Positions 39,579-47,393 of a stretch of 64,000 nucleotides of DNA are shown here, piece after piece. Each line of letters begins with the position of its first letter. Positions within the stretch are counted from its first letter, which is position 1. This DNA is from Pseudomonadota bacterium (GTDB lineage Bacteria; Pseudomonadota; Alphaproteobacteria; Azospirillales; Azospirillaceae), in contig JAEYPE010000239.1 in assembly GCA_023411035.1 (NCBI GenBank), positions 1 to 64,000 of the forward strand, written 5' to 3'. The translations under genes and the position numbers were made by a program. The notes under the pieces were generated by a model, which saw only the letters and a program-made list of their open reading frames with translations, ran no database searches and had not been told where the DNA came from.

Positions 39579-42011
39579 CTACCCCGCCTTGCGCTCTGCC
39601 TCCGCCGTGGCTTCAGACGGCGCCAGAGCGGCGCGTACGGCGTCATCCACCCGCTCCAGCCAGACGAAGTTCAGCCGCTCGCGCACGGCGGGCGGGATGT
39701 CGTCGAAATCCTTGCGGTTGCGGGCGGGCAGCATGACCGTCTTCAGCCCGGCGCGCTGGGCGGCCACCACCTTTTCCCGGATGCCGCCCACCGGCAGGAC
39801 CAGCCCGCGCAGGCTGATCTCCCCGGTCATCGCCGTGTCGGAGCGGATGCAGCGGCCGGACAGAAGCGACACCAGCGCCGTGAAGATCGCCACCCCGGCG
39901 GACGGCCCGTCCTTCGGAATGGCGCCTGCCGGAACGTGGATGTGGATGTCGAAGCGGTCCAGCCCTTCCGGGTCGAGGCCCAGATCCTTCACCCGCGACT
40001 TGACGAGGCTCAGCGCCGCCTGGGCGCTTTCCTTCATCACCTCGCCCAACTGGCCGGTCAGGATCAGCCGGCCCGAGCCGGGGAAGCGGCTGGCCTCGAT
40101 GAACAGGATGTCGCCACCGACCGGCGTCCAGGCGAGGCCGGTCGCCACGCCGGGCACGCTGGTGCGCATCGCCACGTCGTTCTCGAAGCGGGGCGCCCCG
40201 AGGATCGCCGTCAAGGTCTCCGGTTCGACCCGCAGGCTCTCGGCCTGACCTTCGGCGATGCGGACCGCGGCGTAGCGGGCGACCGCGCCGATCAGCCGTT
40301 CCAGATTGCGGTTCCCGGCCTCCCGCGTGTAGTCGCGGATGATCGCCCGCAGCGTTTCGTCCGGAATCGTGAGCTGGTCCGGCCTCAGTCCGTTGGCGGC
40401 ACGCTGGCGCGCCAGCAGATAGCGCTTGGCGATTTCCAGCTTCTCGTCCTCGGTGTAGCCGGACAGCTCGATCACCTCCATGCGGTCGCGCAGCGGGCCG
40501 GGGATGGTGTCCAGCACGTTGGCGGTGCCGATGAACATCACCTTCGACAGGTCGAAGGGCACGTCCAGATAATGGTCGCGGAAGGTGGCGTTCTGCTCCG
40601 GGTCCAGCACTTCCAGCAGGGCGGCTGACGGGTCGCCGTGGAAGCCCTGCCCCAGCTTGTCCATCTCGTCGAGCATCAGCACGCAGTCGCGCGTTCCGGC
40701 CTTGCGGATGGCCTGCACGATGGTGCCTGGCAGCGCCCCGACATAGGTGCGGCGATGGCCGCGGATCTCGCTCTCGTCATGGACGCCGCCCAGCGAGACG
40801 CGGGCGAAGGCCCGCCCTGTCGCCCGCGCGATGCTCTGGCCGAGCGAGGTCTTGCCCACCCCCGGCGGTCCGACGAAGCAGAGGATGGGGCTGCGCCCTT
40901 CCGGGTTCAGCTTGCGCACCGCCAGGAATTCCAGGATACGGCGCTTGACCTTCTCCAGCCCGTAATGGTCCTCGTCCAGGATGCGGCGCGCCTCGGCGAT
41001 GTCGATGCGGGATTCCGACCGGCGGTCCCACGGCATCTCGATCAGCCAGTCCAGGTAGGTGCGGACCATCGAATATTCCACCGCCGCCTCCGGCATGCGC
41101 TCCAGCCGGCGCAGTTCCTTCTCGGCGTGCTCCCGTACGTCGGGGGGCATGCCGGCCTTGGCGATGGCATCCTGAAGCTCCCCAACCTCGGCCTGACGGC
41201 CCTCGTCGGCCTCGCCCAGCTCCTTCTGGATAGCGCGGAGCTGCTCGCGCAGCAGGTATTCCCGTTGCCGCTCGTCCATGGCCTCGCGGGTGCGCTCGCG
41301 GATGTCGCGGGACAGGCGAAGCACCTCGATCCGCCGGGCCAGCAGGGCGCCCACCTTGTCCAGCCGCTCCGGCAGTTCGAAGGTCTCCAGCACCTCCTGC
41401 TTCTCGGCGGGCTTCAGGTCCATGTAGCTGGCGGTCATGTCGGCCAGTTCGCCGGGGCTTTGGATGGCCTGCACGGCGGCCAGAAGCTCCTGAGGGGCCT
41501 GGGGCAGCAGTTGCAGCGCCTCGACCGCCTCGTTGCGCAGGTTCAGGAAGCGGGCCATGACCTCCGCCGTCGCGGTGTCGCTCTCGTCGATCATCTCCAC
41601 ACGGGCGGCCATGAAGGGATGGCCCGGCAACCACTCGACGATGCGGAAGCGCTGCTGCCCCTGGCACACCAGATGATGCGAGCCGTCGGGCGTGGTGACG
41701 TAGCGCAGGATGCTGGCGGTCGTCCCGACGCGGTGCATGTCGGCGCCGGTCGGCTCCTCCACCGCCTCGTCGCGCTGGAGCAGGATGCCGACCGGGCGTT
41801 CGGTGCGGGCCGCCTCCTGCGCGGCGGCGACCGAGCGCGCCCGCCCCACCGTCACCGGCAGAACCACCCCCGGAAACTGCACGAGGTTCCGCACGGGGAT
41901 GACCGGGATCACGTCCTCCGGCAGCCCGGAGGCGGGCGGCGTCTGGGGATTCGGCGTGGATTCGGCGGTGCGTTCGTCGGTGACGGGGGTGGTCATGCGG
42001 GTGTCCTTCAT
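39579..42011 (-). CDS. lon: Lon-family ATP-dependent protease
   Basis: 810 residues: N-terminal substrate domain, AAA+ module with Walker A GPPGVGKTSLG and Walker B LMLDEMDK, and the serine-lysine protease domain with S704 (DGPSAGVA) and K747 (GGIREKVVAA). The 43-residue Ser-Lys spacing equals that of E. coli Lon. The start overlaps the hsp20 stop as ATGA; ATG 41996 with its own AAGGA site is a credible alternative. Because the gene is coupled to hsp20 and is not near clpX, it may be a second Lon, but that cannot be settled here. Confidence 0.95.
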   Translation of the reverse strand: MKDTRMTTPVTDERTAESTPNPQTPPASGLPEDVIPVIPVRNLVQFPGVVLPVTVGRARSVAAAQEAARTERPVGILLQRDEAVEEPTGADMHRVGTTASILRYVTTPDGSHHLVCQGQQRFRIVEWLPGHPFMAARVEMIDESDTATAEVMARFLNLRNEAVEALQLLPQAPQELLAAVQAIQSPGELADMTASYMDLKPAEKQEVLETFELPERLDKVGALLARRIEVLRLSRDIRERTREAMDERQREYLLREQLRAIQKELGEADEGRQAEVGELQDAIAKAGMPPDVREHAEKELRRLERMPEAAVEYSMVRTYLDWLIEMPWDRRSESRIDIAEARRILDEDHYGLEKVKRRILEFLAVRKLNPEGRSPILCFVGPPGVGKTSLGQSIARATGRAFARVSLGGVHDESEIRGHRRTYVGALPGTIVQAIRKAGTRDCVLMLDEMDKLGQGFHGDPSAALLEVLDPEQNATFRDHYLDVPFDLSKVMFIGTANVLDTIPGPLRDRMEVIELSGYTEDEKLEIAKRYLLARQRAANGLRPDQLTIPDETLRAIIRDYTREAGNRNLERLIGAVARYAAVRIAEGQAESLRVEPETLTAILGAPRFENDVAMRTSVPGVATGLAWTPVGGDILFIEASRFPGSGRLILTGQLGEVMKESAQAALSLVKSRVKDLGLDPEGLDRFDIHIHVPAGAIPKDGPSAGVAIFTALVSLLSGRCIRSDTAMTGEISLRGLVLPVGGIREKVVAAQRAGLKTVMLPARNRKDFDDIPPAVRERLNFVWLERVDDAVRAALAPSEATAEAERKAG

Positions 42012-42415
42012 CCCATTTTGTCGAGCGCCAGCACGAGGCAGCCCGCGGACAGCTCGCGCCGTCCCATGCGGAAGGCCCCGGCGGGCAGTTCGATCCGCCG
42101 CTCGAAACGGCCATGGGGAATCTCAAGCCGGTGGATGACGCCGTCGCAGCCCAGCGGCAGCGTCCGCTCTCCCGCGACCACCAGAACCCCGTCCTCTATG
42201 GCGATTTGGAGCTGGTCGGGGCCGACGCCGGGAAGGGCCACGACGATGGTCACGGCCTCATCCGTCTCGTAGACGTCGATCGGCGGGGTCCAGCAGGCGC
42301 GGCGGGGGCCGGGCGGAGCCGGGCGGAAGAACTGGCGGTGCAGCCGCTCGGCGCGGTCCAGCAGTTCGACGGCTTCCGACCACATGAAGGTTGCGGGATC
42401 GCGGCGGGGCGGCAT
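42008..42415 (-). CDS. Hsp20/alpha-crystallin small heat-shock protein
   Basis: 135 residues. Alpha-crystallin domain from about residue 45 to 130: WTPPIDVYETDEAVTIVVALPGVGPDQLQIAIEDGVLVVAGER and ELSAGCLVLALDK. The usual C-terminal I-x-I anchor is absent because the chain ends soon after the last strand. ATP-independent holdase. Overlaps lon by 4 bases, so a holdase is expressed with a protease. A 9-pair stem-loop lies in its leader. Confidence 0.92.
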   Translation of the reverse strand: MPPRRDPATFMWSEAVELLDRAERLHRQFFRPAPPGPRRACWTPPIDVYETDEAVTIVVALPGVGPDQLQIAIEDGVLVVAGERTLPLGCDGVIHRLEIPHGRFERRIELPAGAFRMGRRELSAGCLVLALDKMG

Positions 42416-42465
42416 GGCGTCTCCTTGGAGCGGGCGGGCGTAATGGCAAACAGATGCCGGTGCCG

Positions 42466-42487
42466 GAGTCCGCGGTGACGCGGACTC
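42466..42487 (-). promoter_or_regulatory. Leader stem-loop of hsp20-lon
   Basis: Perfect 9-pair inverted repeat GAGTCCGCG-GTGA-CGCGGACTC, about 50 bases upstream of the hsp20 ATG. It is either an operator or a leader hairpin; heat-shock genes of this class often have structured leaders. Confidence 0.45.
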
Positions 42488-42595
42488 GGCCTGCCCAGCC
42501 GCAAGTGCCGGGGCTCATTCGTCGTTTTAGGAAACGGTGGGGAGTCGCAAGCGTTCCGCCGACCTTGCGGACATCAGACGGAAGGACGGCGCAAT

Positions 42596-42633
42596 GGCTT
42601 TTCCCCGTGCGGCTTTTCCCCGTGCGGCTTTTC
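42596..42633. repeat. Two and a half tandem 15-base repeats
   Basis: GGCTTTTCCCCGTGC occurs twice exactly and continues as GGCTTTTC. It lies just beyond the 3' end of the 83-residue membrane gene. Confidence 0.85.
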
Positions 42634-42647
42634 ACGGCCGCTGCTTG

Positions 42648-42899
42648 TCAGAGCCGCTCCGACCCGTCCGGCGGATCGGGGCGACCGGCCTCCTCGTCAT
42701 GGCCGCTGCGGTTGCTGAGGAAGACCAGCGCCATCAGCCCGATGGCGACGGCGCTGGTCAGCACGGCCCCGCCGACCAGGGCGAGCAGGCCCGGCAGGCT
42801 GAGGCCGAACAGGTCGAAACCCGTTGCCGCCCAGGCCGCGAACAGCGCCGCCAGGACCAGGACGGGACAGGCGATCAGGAAGACGCGGAGCCAGGACAT
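42648..42899 (-). CDS. Small two-helix membrane protein
   Basis: 83 residues with two TM helices (WLRVFLIACPVLVLAALFAAW and LPGLLALVGGAVLTSAVAIGLMALVFL) and a charged cytoplasmic tail (SNRSGHDEEAGRPDPPDGSERL). No family recognised. ATG start. It lies between a universal stress gene and hsp20, and short tandem repeats flank it on both sides. Codon use and hydrophobic pattern support a real gene. Confidence 0.6.
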   Translation of the reverse strand: MSWLRVFLIACPVLVLAALFAAWAATGFDLFGLSLPGLLALVGGAVLTSAVAIGLMALVFLSNRSGHDEEAGRPDPPDGSERL

Positions 42900-42928
42900 G
42901 CGCGCTCTCCAGGCGGTGCCGGGACAAC

Positions 42929-42955
42929 CTCTACATGGCTGTCTCTACATGGCTG
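42929..42955. repeat. Direct duplication of a 13-base sequence
   Basis: CTCTACATGGCTG occurs at 42929-42941 and 42943-42955, in the spacer upstream of the 83-residue gene. Confidence 0.85.
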
Positions 42956-43003
42956 CCCGGCACCGCGGGGGAAAGCCCGCCGCCCTTCTCCCCGGTGGGG
43001 CCG

Positions 43004-43828
43004 TCAGTGGGACAGCAGCAGCGGTACGGGGCAGGTGCGCAGCACGTGGCGCGTCCCGCCGCCCCGGTGCAGGAAGGGGAAACCGTAATGGCCGTGCGCC
43101 CCCATCACCAGCAGGTCGGCCCCGGAGTCGATGCTGCGGGCCAGAAGCGCGTCCATGGCGCCGATGTCCGTCACGGTGAAGTGCGTCTGCTCCGCCTTCA
43201 CGCCGTGGAGCGCCAGATGGTCGAGCAGACCGATGCGCTGCGGCTCGGAGCCGGCGGGCGGAGCGGCCTGGGTCAGCACGGTGATGACGGTCACCTCGCC
43301 GGCGGCCTGGAGGAAGGGCATGGCGTCGGCCAGGGCGCGGGCGGCCTCCCGCTCGGCGTTCCAGGCGACGGCGACGCGCTTGCCGATCACCGGGAACGTG
43401 CCGGCATAGGGCAGCACGAGCACCGGGCGGCCCGAATTCAGCACCACCTGCTCGTTCAGCTCCTCCGGCGCCACGCCGTCCCCGGCGCTGCGGTCGTACT
43501 GGCCCAGCACCGTCAGGTCGGCGAATCGCGACCAGATGATGGTTTCGCGGATGACGTGGTTGTGCTCGCCGTGGGTCAGCCCGTGCCATTGGCCTTGCAG
43601 GCCCGACGACTGGAGCTTGTCGCGGAACATCGCCTCGCTGCGGGCGGCGGCCTGCTCCAGATGGTCGCTGGGGCGGCGGGCGATGACGCTGGAGGCGTTG
43701 CGGTCCGGCTGGGCGAACAGGCCGCGCAGGAAGGCGCCGCTGTCCTTGGCCAGCGCGATGGCCGCGTCCAGCCGCGTTTCGACATGCGGGCTGGAATCGA
43801 GATGCACGAGGATGTGCTTGTAGGTCAT
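43004..43828 (-). CDS. Universal stress protein, two-domain
   Basis: 274 residues, about twice one UspA domain. The second half ends with the ATP-binding loop pattern VMGAHGHYGFPFLHRGGGTRHVLRTCPVPLLL (G-x2-G-x9-G type). The first domain begins KHILVHLDSSPHVETRLDAAIALA. The first domain lacks the glycine loop, so probably only the second binds nucleotide. Cytosolic stress or starvation role by family. Monocistronic; no ribosome-site oddity. Confidence 0.92.
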   Translation of the reverse strand: MTYKHILVHLDSSPHVETRLDAAIALAKDSGAFLRGLFAQPDRNASSVIARRPSDHLEQAAARSEAMFRDKLQSSGLQGQWHGLTHGEHNHVIRETIIWSRFADLTVLGQYDRSAGDGVAPEELNEQVVLNSGRPVLVLPYAGTFPVIGKRVAVAWNAEREAARALADAMPFLQAAGEVTVITVLTQAAPPAGSEPQRIGLLDHLALHGVKAEQTHFTVTDIGAMDALLARSIDSGADLLVMGAHGHYGFPFLHRGGGTRHVLRTCPVPLLLSH

Positions 43829-43971
43829 GAAGTTCCCCCCATTGTTCTTGTTCGGACGGGCGTGCCGGATGGGCTCCGCACCGGCGCCGATTGTTCATCG
43901 GGCGGCGCCGCAACGCCAGCAGGAAAAAACCGGTCGGGTGGGCCGGTCTGGTGGATGGTGCGGGAACTCCG

Positions 43972-45804
43972 TCAGAAACGCATCCGCAATCGGGCGGTGA
44001 AGGCGTGGTTGTGGCCGTCCGCCCCCGACAGTTCGCCGCGGTATCCGACGGCGGCGCTGACCGCCTGCCAGAGCTGGGCGGACAGGCCGGCACCGATCAC
44101 CAGGGAATCGCGGGAGTCGCCGCCGGGGTTGACGCTGTTGGCGGCCCCGCCGGGCAGGCGGACGGTGACGGTGCGCGCATCCTCCGCGAACTGGTGTTCC
44201 CAGGCGATGCCCAGGCTGGGCTGAAGCACCGCCCGCCCGATTTCCACAGTGGTGGAGGCTTCGGCGCCCACGCTGCTCTCAAGCGATTCGGCGCTCTGCC
44301 GCTCGACGCCCAGCGACAGAAGGCCGGCGCCGCTCTCCTGATAGCCGTCGATGCGCGCGTGGATGTAGCGCAGGCCCAGCCGAGGCCCCAGCGCCACAGG
44401 CCCGACCTGCGCCGTGTAGCCCCCGGCGACCGATAGGGCGTAGGTGCGCCCGTCCGTTTCCGCCGAGGCGTTGGGAAACGGGGCGAAGCCCGTCGTCCGG
44501 TCGATGTCGCCGTACCGGTCGAAGGCGACGCTGCCCGCGACGGCCAGCAGGAAGCCCTGCGCCTCCGTCACCGCGTGCAGGCCGATGATGGTGCTGGTCA
44601 TGTCCAGCGTGCCCGCTCCCTCATCCAGCTTGGCATGGCCGCGCGACCCGCCGACCGACAGCCCGACGCGGGAGGACGGGCTGACCGGCAGTTCCGCGCC
44701 GACTCCGCCCGACTGCGTGTTGAAGCGGAAGCCCTGCCGCTCCGCCGTGCCGCCCAGGCGCCCCCAGGAGCCGTCGCCGATCAGGAAGGCGGTCAGTTGC
44801 CCGGAACCGAGCGGTGCCTCTTCCCGCGCGGCGGCGGGTCCGGCGATGGAGCCGAGCAGGGCGCGGTGCCAGCTCCGCGTCGTCTCGAAGGCCAGTTCCG
44901 GCTGCATCGCCACCGTCTCCGCCGCGTCGTTCAGCGCCAGCAGTGAGCCCTGCATATACTGTGCGATCCGCAGATGGGCGGCGCGGGTCGGGTGGATCTC
45001 GTCCCAATAGACGGTCTGGTCGGCCTGCGCCTCGGTCGGGCAGGCGCCGGTCGGCGTGTTGTTCGTCAGGCAGGGCGTGACGGCGTTGGTGAAGCCGTAG
45101 GCGGCGGGGTTGGCCGCCACCGCGCGGTAGAGCGCGTTGACGTCCGCCACCACCACGGTGACGCCCAGCCGCTTCTCCACATCCGCCATGGCCTGCGCCA
45201 ACAGCGTGTTGTGGGAGGCGGTGACCGCGTTCAGAAGGGCGGCGCGGTCGGAATTGCGGGTGTCAGGAATCGTGCCGAGGTCCGGCAGGTTCGGCACCAG
45301 GAAGGTCTTTCCGCCGAGCGCGGCCAGCCGCTCCACCGCCGTGACGATGTTGCCGACCGTCTGGTTGACGAGGCCCGACGGGGCCGCCCCGGCGGTGACA
45401 TGGTTGAAGTAATCGTTGCCGCCCGCCCAGACCGCGAACAGCCCGCCGCCGGTCCCGCCGGGCCGGCTGAGCAGGAACTGCCCCACCTGCCCCTGGACGC
45501 CGGGAACGGCGGTCTGCGACAGGGTGCCGGTCTCCGCGCCGCCATAGGCGAAGTTGGTCTTCTGGTCGGGCTGGCTGCCGATCAGCGGGGCCAGCCGCTC
45601 CACCCAGACGGGGCCGTTGGAAAAGCGCCCGTCGTAATAAGGCGGGCTCGGCGGAATGGCGCCGCGCGTCAGTTCATAGACGCGGCCCGTGTCGGACAGG
45701 CTGTCGCCGAAAACGAACATCCGGTCGAACGGCACCGCCCCGGCGGACGCAGACGCCAGCAGCACCGCTCCGGTCGCCAGTGTGATCGTTCCGCTTGCCG
45801 CCAT
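43972..45804 (-). CDS. GDSL esterase autotransporter
   Basis: 610 residues. After the signal region, an SGNH/GDSL esterase domain (to about 300) has nucleophile S35 in FGDSLSDTG and the Asp/His pair in WDEIHPTRAAH (about 268-271). The C-terminal ~270 residues form a 12-strand autotransporter beta-barrel ending in the aromatic ARLRMRF. Like EstA of Pseudomonas, it would present an esterase on the outer membrane. Start at MAASGTITLATGAV; the signal peptide is short but hydrophobic. Confidence 0.93.
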   Translation of the reverse strand: MAASGTITLATGAVLLASASAGAVPFDRMFVFGDSLSDTGRVYELTRGAIPPSPPYYDGRFSNGPVWVERLAPLIGSQPDQKTNFAYGGAETGTLSQTAVPGVQGQVGQFLLSRPGGTGGGLFAVWAGGNDYFNHVTAGAAPSGLVNQTVGNIVTAVERLAALGGKTFLVPNLPDLGTIPDTRNSDRAALLNAVTASHNTLLAQAMADVEKRLGVTVVVADVNALYRAVAANPAAYGFTNAVTPCLTNNTPTGACPTEAQADQTVYWDEIHPTRAAHLRIAQYMQGSLLALNDAAETVAMQPELAFETTRSWHRALLGSIAGPAAAREEAPLGSGQLTAFLIGDGSWGRLGGTAERQGFRFNTQSGGVGAELPVSPSSRVGLSVGGSRGHAKLDEGAGTLDMTSTIIGLHAVTEAQGFLLAVAGSVAFDRYGDIDRTTGFAPFPNASAETDGRTYALSVAGGYTAQVGPVALGPRLGLRYIHARIDGYQESGAGLLSLGVERQSAESLESSVGAEASTTVEIGRAVLQPSLGIAWEHQFAEDARTVTVRLPGGAANSVNPGGDSRDSLVIGAGLSAQLWQAVSAAVGYRGELSGADGHNHAFTARLRMRF

Positions 45805-45918
45805 GCCCCTCTTCCCCCTCGCCGCCGGATGGCGTGAAAACAGGGGTGTGGCGTGAAATCGGGGGGCGGTACCGCCATTGCGCCGGGAAGGGAAGCCGCT
45901 TGGGCCGGTTCACCTGAT

Positions 45919-45950
45919 CATGGGGCACCCGTGCATGGGTCTGCCCCATG
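45919..45950. repeat. Inverted repeat in the autotransporter / cytochrome b561 spacer
   Basis: CATGGGGCA (45919-45927) and TGCCCCATG (45942-45950) are perfect complements across a 14-base loop; no T-run. Operator or inefficient terminator. Confidence 0.5.
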
Positions 45951-46039
45951 GAGGAGGCAGTACCTCGCCACTTGGCGGGCGGCTCCAACCGGCTTTCCGG
46001 TGCGGGCGCCGCCCGTTCCTTTCCGGCTGACGATCCTCC

Positions 46040-46615
46040 TTACCGATTTCCTTTGGGCATCATGCGGCTGAGCGTCCCGTCTTTCAGCACATACTGGTGG
46101 ACCAGCGCCGCCGCGGCGTGCAGCCCGGCGACCACGACGATGACGGTGCCGAGGAACTCGTGCGCCTCTTCCAGCGTGTGGCCGAAGTCCTTGTTCTCGC
46201 CCACCAGCGTTGGCAGCGTGAACAGGCCGAAGACGGACACCGGATGGCCATTGGCCTGGGTCATCAGAACGCCGACCAGAGGCACGGCGATCATCAGGGC
46301 GTAGAGCGCCAGATGCCCGGCCTTGGCGGCCAGCAGGAGCAGCGGCGCGGTTCCGGCGGGCATGGGCGGCGGCGGGCTGACGGCGCGCCAGACCATGCGC
46401 AGCGCCACCAGAGCCAGCACCAGGACGCCAAGCGACTGGTGAAGGTCCATCAGCGCGGTCCGCCCCGGCCCGCGAGGCACCAGCCCGCGTCCCTGGGCGA
46501 TGGCGAAGGCCACGAGGATCAGCAGGGCGACGCTCCAGTGAAAGAACAGCATCACCCCGTCGTAGCGGGTCTTCACGGGCGGCTGGGCGGCAGCCTCGGG
46601 AAAGGCGTTGGACAT
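46040..46615 (-). CDS. Cytochrome b561 family protein
   Basis: 191 residues with four TM helices and the His ligands of di-haem b561/YodB-type proteins: His in MLFFHWSVALLI, LMDLHQSLGVLVLALVALRM, HLALYALMIAVPLVG, and HEFLGTVIVVVAGLHAAAALVHQYVLKDGTLSRM. Electron transfer across the inner membrane, partner unknown. Start at MSNAFPE with a GAGGG ribosome site. Divergent from the XRE-glyoxalase gene. Confidence 0.92.
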   Translation of the reverse strand: MSNAFPEAAAQPPVKTRYDGVMLFFHWSVALLILVAFAIAQGRGLVPRGPGRTALMDLHQSLGVLVLALVALRMVWRAVSPPPPMPAGTAPLLLLAAKAGHLALYALMIAVPLVGVLMTQANGHPVSVFGLFTLPTLVGENKDFGHTLEEAHEFLGTVIVVVAGLHAAAALVHQYVLKDGTLSRMMPKGNR

Positions 46616-46797
46616 CGGAAGCCCTCTCATCGGCGGAAACGTGCGCGTCCCTCCGATTCTGTCAGGGGGCGACTGAACCGAAGCTGAACGGCGGAACCCA
46701 GGACAGACATGGGACGCGCATGGCGGGTCCGCGTCGTGGTCGCAAGGGTGGCGCGGCGCTACAGTCGCGCTACCTCCATCGGACGGAAGCGTCTCCA

Positions 46798-47355
46798 ATG
46801 CCCATCCACATCAACCGCGGCCGCCTGACCTCCGAGCGCCAACGCCGGGGCTGGTCACAGGAGCATCTGGCCGGGGCGAGCGGCGTCAGCGTCCGCACGG
46901 TTCAACGTCTGGAACGGGGCGGGGCGGCGGCCCCCGCCTCCCTGATGGCCCTGGCGGCGGCCCTGGCCCTGCCCTTCGAGGCGCTGGCCGGAAGCACGGG
47001 CATGGCCCGTCGCGTCACGCCGCTGACGATCCTCCCGGACATCGGCCCCAGCCTCGCCCGTTACCGGGGTCTGGGATTCGCGGTCATCGAGACGGAGAAC
47101 CCCGGCTGCGTGGGCCTGCGGGCGGGTCCGTCATACCTGATCCTATGCACCACCACCTTCATGGCCGGCGACTTCCGCGGCGGAACCGTCGCCACGCTGG
47201 AAGGACGGACGATCCCCTACATCCGGGTCGATTCGTTGAACCGGGCGACGGGCGCCTATTCCCGGCTGGCCGAACTCGTCACCACCCGCGCCGGCACCCG
47301 CGAGGCGCTGGTGGAAGACAACGGGGAATGGGCAATCCTGGCGGAAACCGCTTGA
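46798..47355 (+). CDS. XRE-type regulator fused to a glyoxalase-like domain
   Basis: 185 residues. Residues 8-65 are an XRE helix-turn-helix (LTSERQRRGWSQEHLAGASGVSVRTVQRLERGG). The remainder resembles the glyoxalase/VOC fold (GFAVIETENPGCVGLRAGPSYLILCT and GRTIPYIRVDSLNRATGAYSRL). A VOC-type ligand domain would make it a ligand-sensing repressor or activator. ATG start. Divergent from cytochrome b561 and convergent with the SpoIIE-type phosphatase. Confidence 0.8.
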   Translation: MPIHINRGRLTSERQRRGWSQEHLAGASGVSVRTVQRLERGGAAAPASLMALAAALALPFEALAGSTGMARRVTPLTILPDIGPSLARYRGLGFAVIETENPGCVGLRAGPSYLILCTTTFMAGDFRGGTVATLEGRTIPYIRVDSLNRATGAYSRLAELVTTRAGTREALVEDNGEWAILAETA

Positions 47356-47367
47356 TTGCTTGCCACC

Positions 47368-47390
47368 CCCTCTCCTGCCCTGGGAGAGGG
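47368..47390. terminator. Hairpin between convergent genes
   Basis: CCCTCTCC / GGAGAGGG, 8 pairs, 7-base loop, no T-run, in the 38-base gap between the XRE-glyoxalase and SpoIIE-type genes. May stop RNA polymerase weakly in both directions. Confidence 0.4.
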
Positions 47391-47393
47391 CAA

